In this document: positions 1 to 9,343 of the stretch, piece after piece
Position numbering within the stretch: the stretch's first letter is position 1
Layout: each line of letters opens with the position of its first letter
Origin: Fischerella muscicola SAG 1427-1 = PCC 73103
GTDB taxonomy: Bacteria; Cyanobacteriota; Cyanobacteriia; Cyanobacteriales; Nostocaceae
Assembly: GCF_000317245.1 (NCBI RefSeq)
Contig: NZ_AJLJ01000206.1
Coordinates: 1 to 44,076 of the forward strand
Reading direction: 5' to 3'
Length of the DNA: 44,076 bases
Program-made: the position numbers and the translations under genes
Notes under the pieces: generated by a model
Told to the model about the DNA's origin: nothing
Seen by the model: only the letters and a program-made list of their open reading frames with translations
Databases searched by the model: none

Positions 1-10
1 TCTCTATTCC

Positions 11-38
11 TTGTTTTCAAATCAGGTTACTATATAAC
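11..38 (+). promoter_or_regulatory. candidate sigma-70-type promoter for the chemotaxis genes
   Basis: TTGTTT at 11-16 and TATAAC at 33-38 are separated by 16 bases and lie 23 bases ahead of the cheA start. The match is modest. Only 60 bases upstream are visible, so cheA may instead belong to an operon that begins outside the window. Confidence 0.25.
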
Positions 39-60
39 ACAAAATAGAAAAATCAACCAA

Positions 61-2244
61 ATGGAGTTAGCAGAAATTGACGATGACATAGAGGCTTTTT
101 TAGTTGAGAGCTATGAAAATCTGGATCAAATTGAACGAAATATTATTGATTTAGAAAAACCATCTCCTGATGGAGATGCGCTAGTTCGTATTTATCGCTC
201 ACTACACACGTTAAAAGGAAACTGTGGCTTTTTGCCGTTTCCAAAGTTAGAAGCGCTTGTACACGCAGGGGAGAGTTTGCTTGCATCTGTGCGCGATGCT
301 GACAATTTAGCACTCACTCCTCAAATCATCAATATCTTACTGCAAACAGTTGACAGCATCCGACAGATTCTATCTCAAATTAAGAACACTAGGCATGAGG
401 GAGACAACGATTATTCCGAACTCATTAAGACTTTGACAGAATTACAACAGACTGAACCCAAATCTCAGCTGGCTGTAAATACTCAAGTGCAACAGCCTAG
501 TGAACCTGTACAGTTTCTTAATGGAGAACTCCTAGATGTTTCCAATTTAGCTGCGTCGGAATCTTCTTATATCCGAGTTAATGTTGATTTGCTTGATCAG
601 CTGATGAATTTGGTGGGGGAACTTGTTTTAACCCGTAACCAGGTGATCGGCTTGAGTAACAAGTTTCAAGATACTAGCTTGGCTGCAACTTGCCAGCGTC
701 TTAACTTGATTACAACCGAGTTGCAGGAAGGAGTAATGAAAACTCGACTGCAACCAATTAGTACTATCTGGCAAAAATTTCCTCGCGTGATTCGTGATTT
801 GGCGATCGCACTCGCTAAACAAGTCCAAGTAGAAATGCATGGGGCAGATACGGAACTCGATAAAAGTATTATTGAAACAATTAAAGACCCGTTAACTCAC
901 TTAGTCCGCAACTGCATTGATCATGGCATTGAATCACCAACAGAGCGAGTAGCTCATGGGAAATCAAGCATCGGACGCCTATTTCTCAAAGCTTTTTATG
1001 AAGGTGGTAAAGTCAATATTGAAATTGGTGATGATGGTCGTGGTCTTGATCCAGAACAACTCAAAGAGCGATCGCAGCAACTAGGTTTAGTCAACGCTGT
1101 GCAGGCGGGGGCGATGACTGAGTTGGAAGCTATGAACTTAATTTTTTTACCAGGTTTTTCAACCACTGAACAGGTTAATAACCTTTCAGGGCGAGGAGTC
1201 GGGATGGATATTGTCAAGAGCAATATCGAAAAACTTAACGGTAGTATTGAAATTTACAGTCAGCCGGGACAGGGAACAACATTTAAAATTAAAATGCCTT
1301 TGACTTTGACAATTATCCCAGCATTAATTGTCAGCAGTGGAGGTGATCGCTATGGTATTCCCCAAGCAAATTTACAAGAACTAGTGCGTTTAGAAGGGGA
1401 GCAAGCACTAAATAGTATTGAAACATTTTACAACGTACCAGTATATCGCTTGCGTGGTCATCTCGTGCCATTGGTTTACTTAAATCAAGTGTTGCAACTT
1501 CCAGACAATATCAGCAACTTAGAAACACTAAGTCTGGTAATTGTCCAAGCTGATAACTATCAATATGGATTAGTCGTAGACACAATTGAAGACATCCAAG
1601 ACATTGTTGTTAAACCTCTAGCAAAGCAGTTGCAAGCCTTATCTCTATTTGCCGGAGCTACTATTCTGGGAGATGGCAAAGTAGCATTAATTATTGATGC
1701 GATCGCTTTAGCCAATCAAGCTGGTGTGAGTGCAAAACAAAAACAGCTATTATCGAATGCAACGCCTGGAAATAACCAAGAGCAAGTGAGCGATCGCCAA
1801 ATGGTTTTGCTGTTTGAAGGCCCCCAAGGCGCACGCATGGGAATTCCCCTGACAACCGCCTTGCGGCTCGAAGAAATTCCCCCTTCTGCTGTAGAAAAAG
1901 TAGCAAACCAGCACGTAGCGCGCTCTTACGATGAAATTTTGCCATTGATTCATCTACAAAATATTTTTGGCGATCGCCATGAAAATCATCTCGATGATCA
2001 AGCTTCTGCAAAGGTAAGTGATCCACTCCCAATTGTTATTGTTTCCCCTTCCTCACAACTTAGTGTTGCGCTGGTAGTTGAGCGCATTCTCGACATTGTA
2101 GAAGAACCACTGACAATTAAAGGTATCCCCAATAGACCAGGTGTTCTTTTCTGTACAGTCATTCAAAATCAAATTACTGAAATTCTTGACATAGAAGCCG
2201 TGATTCAGATTGCTAACCCCTACTTACTGCAAGCAACTCAATAA
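61..2244 (+). CDS. cheA: chemotaxis histidine kinase CheA with two CheW-like domains
   Basis: This is a cytoplasmic CheA that passes receptor signals to CheY/CheB by phosphotransfer. The N-terminal Hpt domain (about residues 7-110) carries the phospho-accepting H49 in the motif LHTLKGN. A poorly conserved linker follows, with no recognisable CheY-binding P2 domain. The dimerisation helices start near residue 167, and the HATPase has an N-box (LVRNCIDHGIE), a G1 box (DDGRGL) and a G2 box (GRGVGMDIV). Two CheW-type modules follow, from about 410 to 540 and 590 to 720; most CheA proteins have one. No receiver domain is fused, unlike many cyanobacterial hybrids. It heads a same-strand set with cheW, an MCP, cheB and cheR. 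No clear Shine-Dalgarno precedes the ATG, but the Hpt domain begins right after it, so the start is well placed. In Nostocales such loci usually serve hormogonium motility or phototaxis; which one applies here cannot be seen. Confidence 0.93.
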   Translation: MELAEIDDDIEAFLVESYENLDQIERNIIDLEKPSPDGDALVRIYRSLHTLKGNCGFLPFPKLEALVHAGESLLASVRDADNLALTPQIINILLQTVDSIRQILSQIKNTRHEGDNDYSELIKTLTELQQTEPKSQLAVNTQVQQPSEPVQFLNGELLDVSNLAASESSYIRVNVDLLDQLMNLVGELVLTRNQVIGLSNKFQDTSLAATCQRLNLITTELQEGVMKTRLQPISTIWQKFPRVIRDLAIALAKQVQVEMHGADTELDKSIIETIKDPLTHLVRNCIDHGIESPTERVAHGKSSIGRLFLKAFYEGGKVNIEIGDDGRGLDPEQLKERSQQLGLVNAVQAGAMTELEAMNLIFLPGFSTTEQVNNLSGRGVGMDIVKSNIEKLNGSIEIYSQPGQGTTFKIKMPLTLTIIPALIVSSGGDRYGIPQANLQELVRLEGEQALNSIETFYNVPVYRLRGHLVPLVYLNQVLQLPDNISNLETLSLVIVQADNYQYGLVVDTIEDIQDIVVKPLAKQLQALSLFAGATILGDGKVALIIDAIALANQAGVSAKQKQLLSNATPGNNQEQVSDRQMVLLFEGPQGARMGIPLTTALRLEEIPPSAVEKVANQHVARSYDEILPLIHLQNIFGDRHENHLDDQASAKVSDPLPIVIVSPSSQLSVALVVERILDIVEEPLTIKGIPNRPGVLFCTVIQNQITEILDIEAVIQIANPYLLQATQ

Positions 2245-2355
2245 GACACAGTGACGCAAAGACGAGAAGACGCAGTGAAAAAATAACAATTCTTTCCCTG
2301 TCCCCCATGTCCCCCATGTCCTCCTTGTCTCCTTCCCACCTCCCCTTCAAAAACA

Positions 2356-2826
2356 ATGGCTCAACAACAACTGTGTACCTTTTTGATCAACGGAATTTGC
2401 TTTGGTATCGATGTACAGCATGTTCAAGAAGTGATTCGTCCCCAAGTTATGACTCGTGTACCTTTAGCGCCAGTAGATATTTGTGGATTAATTAACCTGC
2501 GGGGACAAATTATCACTGTCATTGATTTGCAGCTGCGATTAGATATGGGTGAATCAGCAATGCGATCGACAATTCCTCTGGGAGATGAAGCCCAGGGGTT
2601 TAATATCGTTGTATGTTCTGATCATGAAGTAGCTAGTTTACTCGTTGATCAGGTTGGGGATGTATTGGAGTTTACAGAAAACACTTTTCAGCCCCCACCC
2701 GCAACGTTAAAAGGTAAGATGCGTCAAATGCTAGCAGGTGCTTACCCACTTGCAGAAGGTTTTTTGTTAGTTCTAGACACCGAAAAAATTCTAGAGGCTA
2801 GCTTGAAAATGGGTGTGGGGATTTAG
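2356..2826 (+). CDS. cheW: chemotaxis coupling protein CheW
   Basis: A single-domain CheW of 156 residues that couples the receptor to CheA in the signalling array. The five-stranded SH3-like core is visible in the opening (LCTFLINGICFGIDV), in the 'INLRGQIITVIDL' strand pair that is a CheW hallmark, and in the C-terminal 'VLDTEKIL'. The length is normal for the family. The ATG directly precedes the domain, but no Shine-Dalgarno is visible. The 111-base gap after cheA holds C/T-rich short repeats built on 'cccccatgtc', of a kind that recurs through the window. The MCP gene follows 129 bases downstream on the same strand, so this gene is likely co-transcribed with its neighbours. Confidence 0.92.
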   Translation: MAQQQLCTFLINGICFGIDVQHVQEVIRPQVMTRVPLAPVDICGLINLRGQIITVIDLQLRLDMGESAMRSTIPLGDEAQGFNIVVCSDHEVASLLVDQVGDVLEFTENTFQPPPATLKGKMRQMLAGAYPLAEGFLLVLDTEKILEASLKMGVGI

Positions 2827-2955
2827 ACCTTACCCAAAACTAGCTACTTATAGAAGTAGGGTCTATGACTTCCAGTGACAACAGAAAATAGGAAAAACTA
2901 TTCCCTTTCCCTGTTCCCTTTTTTTAATAACTGATAATTTAGGAGTGCTTGGCAA

Positions 2956-4260
2956 ATGGCTACAAGTCGATCTGGGAAAACAGCCAATTCTAAATCTTCC
3001 TCGGTCAACAGTACAGATGCGATCGAAACCAACCAAACTACAACAGATGTGCAATTGCAGCCGTTACTGAAAGCACTCAAAGCAGCCAAAAACGGTGATT
3101 TTACTGTTCGTTTACCAATCGAGAACAATAGTTTGGGTGAAATTGCCTCAGTTTTTAATGAATGGGTGAGTTTGAACCAAAATGTTACCAAAGAAGTTGC
3201 TCGCATGGCATCTGAAATTGGTACAGAGGGAAAACTCGGTTCTCAAGCAGTTGTTAAAGGTGCTAAGGGTTCTTGGCAAGAATTACTCGACAATTTAAAC
3301 CAAATGTCTGCAAATCTGACAGAGCAGATCAAAAGTATAAATGAAGTCACCCTTGCTGTTGCCCAAGGAAACTTGTCTAAGCGCATCGAAGCAGCCAATG
3401 CAGGAGAGTTTCAGCAGCTTAGTGATAATGCCAATCAGATGATTCACAACTTAAGCTCTTCAATCCAACAAATGGCAGATGTGGCGACAGCAGTTGCGTC
3501 TTCTGCTGAAGAACTGACTGCTGTTAGTAAGGAAATGACAGACAATGCTAAACAAACCGCAGAACAAGCCACTTCTGCATCTGCCTCAGCAGAACAGGTG
3601 AGTCAGAATACTACTACAGTTGTAACTGCGGTGGAAGAAATGAATGCTAGCATTCGAGAAATAGCTAAAACTGTCGCTGAAGGGGCAAAGGTGGCAAATG
3701 AGGCTGTTAAAACTGCCGATCGCACCAACGAAACCATAGACAAACTCGGTCAAAGTAGCGTTGAAATTGGCAAAGTCATAAAAGTTATTACCTCGATCGC
3801 AGGACAAACAAATTTATTAGCACTCAATGCCACAATTGAGGCAGCAAGAGCTGGGGATGCAGGGAGAGGATTTGCTGTAGTTGCCAACGAAGTCAAAGAA
3901 TTAGCCAAGCAAACGGCAAATGCTACTGAGGATATTAGCCAGCGAATAGAAGCAATTCAGACTGATACTAAGGGTGCAGTTGCTGCTATTACTCAGATTA
4001 CTGAGATTATCAACCGAATTAATGACCTACAAAGCGCGATCGCAAGTGCAATTGAAGAGCAAACAGCAACTACTAATGAAATCGCTCGCAATATAGCTGA
4101 AGCAGCTAAAGGAACTTTGGATATTGCCAAAAATATCGGGATTGTAGCGCTCAATGCTCAAAGTACAACAATTGGAGCCAGTAACACATCTGATGCAGCA
4201 ACAGAATTAGCTCGTATGGCAGTTGATTTACAGAAAGTAGTCAATAATTTTAAGTATTAA
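2956..4260 (+). CDS. soluble methyl-accepting chemotaxis protein with HAMP-like units
   Basis: A receptor/transducer of 434 residues with the conserved MCP cytoplasmic hairpin. The tip ([20 protein letters not shown], then [15 protein letters not shown]) lies at about residues 280-320 and contacts CheA and CheW. I see no transmembrane helix, signal peptide, PAS, GAF, globin or Cache domain. Instead, residues 35-175 look like successive HAMP or HAMP-like units: 'NGDFTVRLP...[10 protein letters not shown]', a diverged '[10 protein letters not shown]' unit and '[11 protein letters not shown]'. The protein is therefore probably cytoplasmic, sensing through a partner or through the HAMP stack. It ends in NNFKY without a CheR-docking pentapeptide. 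AGGAG at 2941-2945 lies 10 bases before the ATG and supports the start. cheB and cheR just downstream supply the adaptation enzymes. Confidence 0.9.
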   Translation: MATSRSGKTANSKSSSVNSTDAIETNQTTTDVQLQPLLKALKAAKNGDFTVRLPIENNSLGEIASVFNEWVSLNQNVTKEVARMASEIGTEGKLGSQAVVKGAKGSWQELLDNLNQMSANLTEQIKSINEVTLAVAQGNLSKRIEAANAGEFQQLSDNANQMIHNLSSSIQQMADVATAVASSAEELTAVSKEMTDNAKQTAEQATSASASAEQVSQNTTTVVTAVEEMNASIREIAKTVAEGAKVANEAVKTADRTNETIDKLGQSSVEIGKVIKVITSIAGQTNLLALNATIEAARAGDAGRGFAVVANEVKELAKQTANATEDISQRIEAIQTDTKGAVAAITQITEIINRINDLQSAIASAIEEQTATTNEIARNIAEAAKGTLDIAKNIGIVALNAQSTTIGASNTSDAATELARMAVDLQKVVNNFKY

Positions 4261-4329
4261 TCTAAATAGTAAACACTTAACGCTAAAGATAATAAAAATT
4301 ATCTGAAAATTAAAAATTGAAAATTGTAC

Positions 4330-4349
4330 AGACGCGATGAATCGCGTCT
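4330..4349. repeat. palindromic dispersed repeat, 'agacgcgat' hairpin
   Basis: A 9-bp perfect inverted repeat (agacgcgat / atcgcgtct) with a 2-base loop, ending 16 bases before the preferred cheB start at 4366. It belongs to a family centred on gagacgcgat/atcgcgtctc that recurs at 21409-21472, 32906-32942 and, as variants, at 19819-19847 and 37119-37179. Confidence 0.75.
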
Positions 4350-4365
4350 CTAAATGATAACTCTT

Positions 4366-5421
4366 ATGCCAAAAATTCGGGTGCTGGTTGTAGATGACGC
4401 GGTGGTAGTTCGTAGTCGAGTTAGTAAAATTTTGTCCAGCGATCCAGGGTTAGAAGTTGTAGGGGTTGCTGCTAACGGTCGCATTGCTCTTGCTAAGATT
4501 CCTCATGTAAATCCCGATGTTGTAATCTTAGATGTCGAGATGCCGGAGATGAACGGTTTAGAAACCCTGGCTGCTATCCGAGAAACTTATCCCCAACTGT
4601 CGGTAATTATGTTCAGCACCTCCACACACACCGGAGCGAGTGCAACACTTGAAGCTCTATCTTTAGGTGCTTCAGATTATGCAACCAAACCCAGTAACTT
4701 AGGGAATATGGAGGCAATCAACCAACATATCCGCGAGGACTTGATTCCCAAAATCAAGGTATTTGGTGCAGTAACTAGTCCTTCTCTCAAGCCAACCACG
4801 ATTGCTCATACAGTTGCTTTTCCTACCCGTACCGAGATAGATCGGGTGGCTGTTGTAGCAATTGGGGTTTCTACTGGAGGACCCAATGCTCTGGCTACAC
4901 TACTTTGTGAGCTTCCAGCCAATTTTTCGATACCGATCCTAATTGTGCAACACATGCCTCCGATGTTTACAAAACTATTAGCTGAAAGATTATCCTCTAA
5001 GTGTCAAATCCCAGTGAAGGAAGCTATTTCTGGAGTGGTAGTAGAACCAGGACACGTCTGGATTGCACCAGGAAATTTTCACATGGTGGTGCAACGCGAC
5101 AAAGCTGTGGTTCGATTGGCTACGCATCAGAAACCCCCGGAAAACTCCTGTCGCCCTTCAGTCGATGTCCTCTTTCGTTCGGTTGCACAAGTGTATGGTG
5201 CTGGGACACTCGCAGTTATACTTACAGGGATGGGACAAGATGGGTTCCATGGCTGCCAATGTATCCGTGAAGTTGGTGGACAAGTGCTAGCACAAGACGA
5301 AGCTAGTAGTGTGGTTTGGGGAATGCCTGGTTTAGTTGTGAATGCTGGGCTTGCCGATCAGGTTGTGGGACTCGATCGCATGGCAGATGAGATCATGCGA
5401 CGAATTCTTTTGGATCAGTAA
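4366..5421 (+). CDS. cheB: chemotaxis response regulator protein-glutamate methylesterase CheB
   Basis: A CheB that removes methyl groups from receptor glutamates, or deamidates glutamines, when phosphorylated by CheA. The receiver domain (residues 3-125) has D10, D11, the phospho-acceptor D56 in 'ILDVEMPEMNG', and K108. The C-terminal esterase shows the catalytic triad S169 (GVSTGGP), H196 (VQHMPP) and D292 (LTGMGQDG). I chose the ATG at 4366 because the protein then opens MPKIRVLVVDD, the usual receiver start. An in-frame ATG at 4354 would add four residues and sits almost against the upstream hairpin; neither has a good Shine-Dalgarno. The stop codon shares its last base with the cheR start (TAATG), implying translational coupling. 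Confidence 0.93.
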   Translation: MPKIRVLVVDDAVVVRSRVSKILSSDPGLEVVGVAANGRIALAKIPHVNPDVVILDVEMPEMNGLETLAAIRETYPQLSVIMFSTSTHTGASATLEALSLGASDYATKPSNLGNMEAINQHIREDLIPKIKVFGAVTSPSLKPTTIAHTVAFPTRTEIDRVAVVAIGVSTGGPNALATLLCELPANFSIPILIVQHMPPMFTKLLAERLSSKCQIPVKEAISGVVVEPGHVWIAPGNFHMVVQRDKAVVRLATHQKPPENSCRPSVDVLFRSVAQVYGAGTLAVILTGMGQDGFHGCQCIREVGGQVLAQDEASSVVWGMPGLVVNAGLADQVVGLDRMADEIMRRILLDQ

Positions 5422-6266
5422 TGCAGCAGACTATGAGTATAAGCACTACTGATTTTGACTATCTGCGTCAATTAGTTTATCGTCACTCCGCAGTTGTGTT
5501 AAACGGTGATAAAAGCTACTTAGCAGAATTACATTTGCAGCCAATTGCCGAATCGGCAGGATTTGCTGGAATCGCTAATTTGGTAAGCTACCTGCGAAGT
5601 CAACCGTTTAACGATCTGCACATTCAGACTGTTGAGGCGCTAGTTACCAACGAAACTTCCTTTTTTCGCGATGGCTATCCTTTTGAAGCACTCAAACAAT
5701 TTGTGTTACCAGAATTGATCAAAAAACGGGCAATTGAGCGATCGCTAAATATTTGGTGCGCTGCTTGTTCTCATGGACAGGAACCCTACAGTATTGCTAT
5801 GCTGCTGCACGCCTATTTTCCCATGCTTGCCAATTGGTCTGTAAGGCTGATTGCTAGCGATTTTTCCGGCAAGGTATTAGCACGGGCCCGTCAAGGGCGT
5901 TATAACCAACTGGAAATTAAGCGTGGGTTGCCTAAAACTTTCTGTGAACAGTACTTTCAAAAGCGAAATAGTGAGTGGCAAATTCAGGAAGAAATTCGCC
6001 AAATGGTTGAGTTTCGTCAGATAAATATTGTCCAACCTTGGTCATCCCTGCCCAAAATTGACGTTATTTTTTTACGCAATGTTTTAATCTACTTTGATAT
6101 ATCAACCAAGAAATCATTACTGAAAAAAATTAAGCAGCAATTAAGACCAGATGGCTACTTGTTTCTCGGTAGTGGTGAAACAACTATCAACCTGGATCAA
6201 TCATTTGAGCGAGTTCAATTAGATAAGGGTATGTGCTATCGATTGCATAATACAGAAACTAAGTAG
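5421..6266 (+). CDS. cheR: chemotaxis protein-glutamate O-methyltransferase CheR
   Basis: A SAM-dependent enzyme that methylates receptor glutamates for adaptation. The short N-terminal helical domain (about 1-85) includes 'VTNETSFFRD', a CheR signature. The Rossmann-fold catalytic domain follows, with the SAM-binding motif I in modified form (IWCAACSHGQEPYSIAM, where most CheR have CSTGEEPYS), 'LIASDFS' and 'VIFLRNVLIYFD'. The length of 281 is typical. It overlaps the cheB stop codon by one base. No terminator is evident after it; the next 250 bases are dispersed repeats. Confidence 0.93.
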   Translation: MQQTMSISTTDFDYLRQLVYRHSAVVLNGDKSYLAELHLQPIAESAGFAGIANLVSYLRSQPFNDLHIQTVEALVTNETSFFRDGYPFEALKQFVLPELIKKRAIERSLNIWCAACSHGQEPYSIAMLLHAYFPMLANWSVRLIASDFSGKVLARARQGRYNQLEIKRGLPKTFCEQYFQKRNSEWQIQEEIRQMVEFRQINIVQPWSSLPKIDVIFLRNVLIYFDISTKKSLLKKIKQQLRPDGYLFLGSGETTINLDQSFERVQLDKGMCYRLHNTETK

Positions 6267-6269
6267 AGG

Positions 6270-6510
6270 GCATCGGGCATTGGGCATTGGGCATTGGTTT
6301 TTCTCCCTGCACCCTGCACACTGCTTCCTTGTCCTCCTCGTCCACACCAGGTGCTACAACGGGACGCCAGGTGCTACAACGGAGGGAACCTCCGCAACGC
6401 GCTGGCTCGGAAACCCCTGCAACGCAGTGGTTCCCTGCGGGAAGCCGCGCAAAGCGCGTCTACGGAAACCTCCGCAACGCACTGGCTCCCCTTGTCCTCC
6501 TTGTCTCCTT
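6270..6510. repeat. composite dispersed repeat region after cheR
   Basis: It begins with tandem 'gggcatt' heptamers at about 6270-6297. It continues with two 'ccaggtgctacaac' units, 'ggagggaacctccgcaacgc', and a block built on 'gggaagccgcgcaaagcg' at about 6430-6465. The same composite occurs inverted at about 39655-39835. It opens several reading frames on both strands, which I do not consider genes. Confidence 0.8.
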
Positions 6511-6616
6511 CTCTTCGTGCTTAGATTGTTAATTGTCAATTATGTTTTCTTAATATTTCTTAGTTAAAATTGTTATAAAAGTACATTCTTATAGCTAAGA
6601 AAAGGAGCGGTGAGTG

Positions 6617-7282
6617 ATGGAAAGCACCGAGTTTAATAGGGTTCTGCGGCGCATAGCTACCGTATTATCTGTCGTCATTATTACCCTATCTTTAGTTGCA
6701 GCTTCTACTGGCATCTTGTTGTCTATTTACTATGAACCAGCAGCAGGTAGGGCTTATCAATCGTTAAAACTAATAACAGATCAGGTGCAATATGGTTGGT
6801 TATTCCGCAAAGCCCACAATATCGCAGGTAATGGAGTAATTGCGATCGCACTTGTGCAAATTGTGGTGTTATTTTTGGGTAGACAGTTTCGCAAGAGTTG
6901 GCTATCAGCCTGGATTAGTGCGATCTTCTTCACCCTAACTGTAATTGGATTAAGTTGGACAGCAATGATTTTAAGCTGGGATCAAGAAGGATTCTGGCGT
7001 TTTAGCATAGAATTGGGAACCGTTGAAGCGATTCCTTTGATTGGTTCGCAGCTACGCGAAATCCTGACTGGTGGTGGCGCAATTAGTACACTCACTATCC
7101 AAAGACTCTACACCATCCACAGTTATATTCTTTCCATTGCTGCCATTATTATTTCTGTGGTGCATTTATTGAGCGTACTGTGGCAAGAAAAACAAATGAA
7201 AGCTCAACTTGCCAACTCTGAACGTGCTGACTTAGCAGCGAGTAATGTTCAAGGTGCGGGAGCATCACTGGCAGAAAGTTGA
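6617..7282 (+). CDS. cytochrome b6-like membrane protein, one haem ligand replaced
   Basis: A 221-residue, four-helix membrane protein that aligns by eye with PetB (cytochrome b6). Shared features are 'YYEP' after helix A, 'YGWLFRKAH', 'WDQEGFWRF', 'EAIPLIGSQLREILTGG' and 'LYTIHSYIL'. Of the four b-haem His ligands, H67, H168 and H183 are at the expected spacing, with 15 residues between the last two. The fourth, 14 residues after H67, is Q81. The Cys that carries haem c-n in b6 (C35) is a Leu here. The family would transfer electrons within the thylakoid or plasma membrane, but this copy may bind only one b haem. Start: the ATG at 6617 follows AAAGGAG at 6601-6607 with good spacing; a GTG at 6614 is also in frame. 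No petD or Rieske gene is adjacent. The 3' end overlaps the convergent antiporter gene by 34 bases. Confidence 0.75.
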   Translation: MESTEFNRVLRRIATVLSVVIITLSLVAASTGILLSIYYEPAAGRAYQSLKLITDQVQYGWLFRKAHNIAGNGVIAIALVQIVVLFLGRQFRKSWLSAWISAIFFTLTVIGLSWTAMILSWDQEGFWRFSIELGTVEAIPLIGSQLREILTGGGAISTLTIQRLYTIHSYILSIAAIIISVVHLLSVLWQEKQMKAQLANSERADLAASNVQGAGASLAES

Positions 7283-9171
7283 GATAATCTAGTGATCGGA
7301 ATTTCCTCAACTTCTGGTAGTTTTTCTAGAGAGAGGCGATTTGCATCTCTACCACCCGATAGGCGTTTTAAAAGATTCGGTCTGGGATCATGCAAGAGGT
7401 AGATAATGCGATCGCCACTTTGCCAAGCTTCATCCGCAGGCATGATTTGCAATTTCTCATCCCGTTCTAAAAATAGTGGTACTAACTCCCCAGTCCGGAT
7501 TAACGCTTGCAACTGCACCTTTTGCAAGGAAAAACCAGGTTCTTTGAGTGTCGTCATCCCTAACTTGACTTGCTCATCTTTGAGATATTGATTCCAGGTT
7601 TTTATTGGAAAATCTGAGATAAAAGCCTGACTAACTTTAGTATTCTTTTTACCGTTATTGGCTTGGGGATCGCGGGGGAAAATTGCTAAGACGCGGGGTG
7701 GGTTAAACTCTTCTGCGGCTCGTTGTGCTAACACAAAATTCACCTCGCCATTTTTGGTCATTGCCAAAAAAGTTCCCATCGAAGCTAATCCTGCTTCTTC
7801 TAAAACATTGGCATCCAAAGCACTACTGGTTAACACTCGCAGGTTTTCGGCTTGGGCTTGTTGACTTGCTTCAGGATCAGTGTCAATCATGACAACTGCT
7901 TCTCCTCTCTCTTGTAGCAGGCGACCAATAAAAATACTCAAAGGATTGCAACCAACAATTACCGCCCCTGTCGCTTCTTTGGAGGTAATTTCCAGCCACC
8001 TAGCAATCCAGCCAGCAGTTAGGCCTTGACAGAAAACTGTCATGATAATTGTCAAGAAAACAAGAGCTTTAATGGCATCACCACCGTTAATGCCGTGTTG
8101 GGTCAGTAAAATCGCAAATAAAGAAGCTACAGAAGCAGAAACAATCCCTCTAGGTGCAACCCAGCTCAAAAATAGTTTTTGTCGCCAGTTCAAGTCACTG
8201 TTCCAGGTACAACATAGGATGTTGATTGGACGGACAATAAACATCAACGCCAAAACAGTAAATAAACTGCCCCAACCTAGAGCAAACAAACTGTCAATAG
8301 ATAAATCAGCAGCCAATAAGATAAATAAGACTGAAACGCACAAAATCGTCAACTGACCTTTAAAGTGCCGTAGTAGACGTTCTTCTGGCACTGAAGCAAT
8401 TCCAAATACCACACCAGCCACTACAGTCGCCATCAATCCTGATTCACTGCGGAGCATTTGTGCTAATACGAATAAGCCCCAGGAACCAGCTAATACTACT
8501 AGGTTTTTGACCTCAAAGGACAGAAAATTGGCATATTGGCAAATTAACGCCATTAGCCACCCGCCTACGGCACCAATTATGCCACCAATACCCAGTCGCA
8601 TTAGCAAGCTGCTGATAGCACCAAAAGGATCGGCGTTATCATTTAAGATCGTGTTCAGCACTACTACGGCTAAAATGGCTCCAACAGGATCAATTAAAAC
8701 TCCTTCACCCTCTAGCAATGTGGCAATTGGTCGTTCCACATTAATTTGCTTCAGAAGAGGACTGATCACCGTTGGGCCTGTGACAACTACTAGAGAGGCG
8801 AACAGAAAAGCGATCGGCCAAGGAAATTCACCCAGCCAGTGAGCCGCCATGCTCCCACCAAGTAACGTGATTAAAGTTCCCAAAGTTACAAGTAATTGCA
8901 AACTTGTAGAAACTTTGTTTAACTCTCGCAATTCTAGGTTAAGTCCGCCTTCAAACAAAATTATTGCCGTTCCCAAAGCGACAATCACTTCTAATCCAGT
9001 GCCTAACAAATGGGGATGCAATAGTCCAAAGCCGTCAGAGCCAAGCAGAATACCAAACAGTAATAAAAATACAATACTGGGTACTCGGAGGTACGCAGCT
9101 ATTACCTGAGCGCTGATGCCCGCAACGACGGCTATAACCATCTGCAAGGTGATTTCAAAAGATGCTTCCAT
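7249..9171 (-). CDS. Na+/H+ (K+/H+) antiporter with C-terminal TrkA/RCK domain
   Basis: A monovalent cation:proton antiporter of the CPA family in the cytoplasmic or thylakoid membrane. Residues 1-390 hold about 12 hydrophobic segments, with 'LFEGGLNLELREL', 'VTGPTVISPLLKQ' and 'EGEGVLIDPVGAI', the last matching the family's ion-binding Asp region. Residues 395-510 form a TrkA-N Rossmann domain (GAVIVGCNPLSIFIGRLL, acidic MIDTDPE), and 545-610 resemble TrkA-C. This suggests control by nucleotide or ligand binding. The length of 640 is normal for this fused type. No strong Shine-Dalgarno precedes the ATG. Its 3' end overlaps the convergent cytochrome b6-like gene. The transported ion cannot be decided from sequence. 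Confidence 0.88.
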   Translation of the reverse strand: MEASFEITLQMVIAVVAGISAQVIAAYLRVPSIVFLLLFGILLGSDGFGLLHPHLLGTGLEVIVALGTAIILFEGGLNLELRELNKVSTSLQLLVTLGTLITLLGGSMAAHWLGEFPWPIAFLFASLVVVTGPTVISPLLKQINVERPIATLLEGEGVLIDPVGAILAVVVLNTILNDNADPFGAISSLLMRLGIGGIIGAVGGWLMALICQYANFLSFEVKNLVVLAGSWGLFVLAQMLRSESGLMATVVAGVVFGIASVPEERLLRHFKGQLTILCVSVLFILLAADLSIDSLFALGWGSLFTVLALMFIVRPINILCCTWNSDLNWRQKLFLSWVAPRGIVSASVASLFAILLTQHGINGGDAIKALVFLTIIMTVFCQGLTAGWIARWLEITSKEATGAVIVGCNPLSIFIGRLLQERGEAVVMIDTDPEASQQAQAENLRVLTSSALDANVLEEAGLASMGTFLAMTKNGEVNFVLAQRAAEEFNPPRVLAIFPRDPQANNGKKNTKVSQAFISDFPIKTWNQYLKDEQVKLGMTTLKEPGFSLQKVQLQALIRTGELVPLFLERDEKLQIMPADEAWQSGDRIIYLLHDPRPNLLKRLSGGRDANRLSLEKLPEVEEIPITRLSQLSASDAPAP

Positions 9172-9343
9172 GTTGTAGATTTTGAGCGATGTTTTTCAAA
9201 ATCTCTTGTAAAGAATTGTAAAGACTTAACTTGCCAGGTGCAATATCACAACTTAATTTTTTTGGTTCAGTAGAAAATATTTTTCTACTTAGTTGCCTAT
9301 AATACAGCAGTTCGAGCATATTGGTAAAAAGGAGACGGTGCTG

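Noticed and set aside
6280..6567. Open frames in the repeat region after cheR, and the similar ones at 39547-39869
   Set aside because: The frames coincide with dispersed repeats, several overlap in different frames, and the products are low-complexity translations of the repeats.
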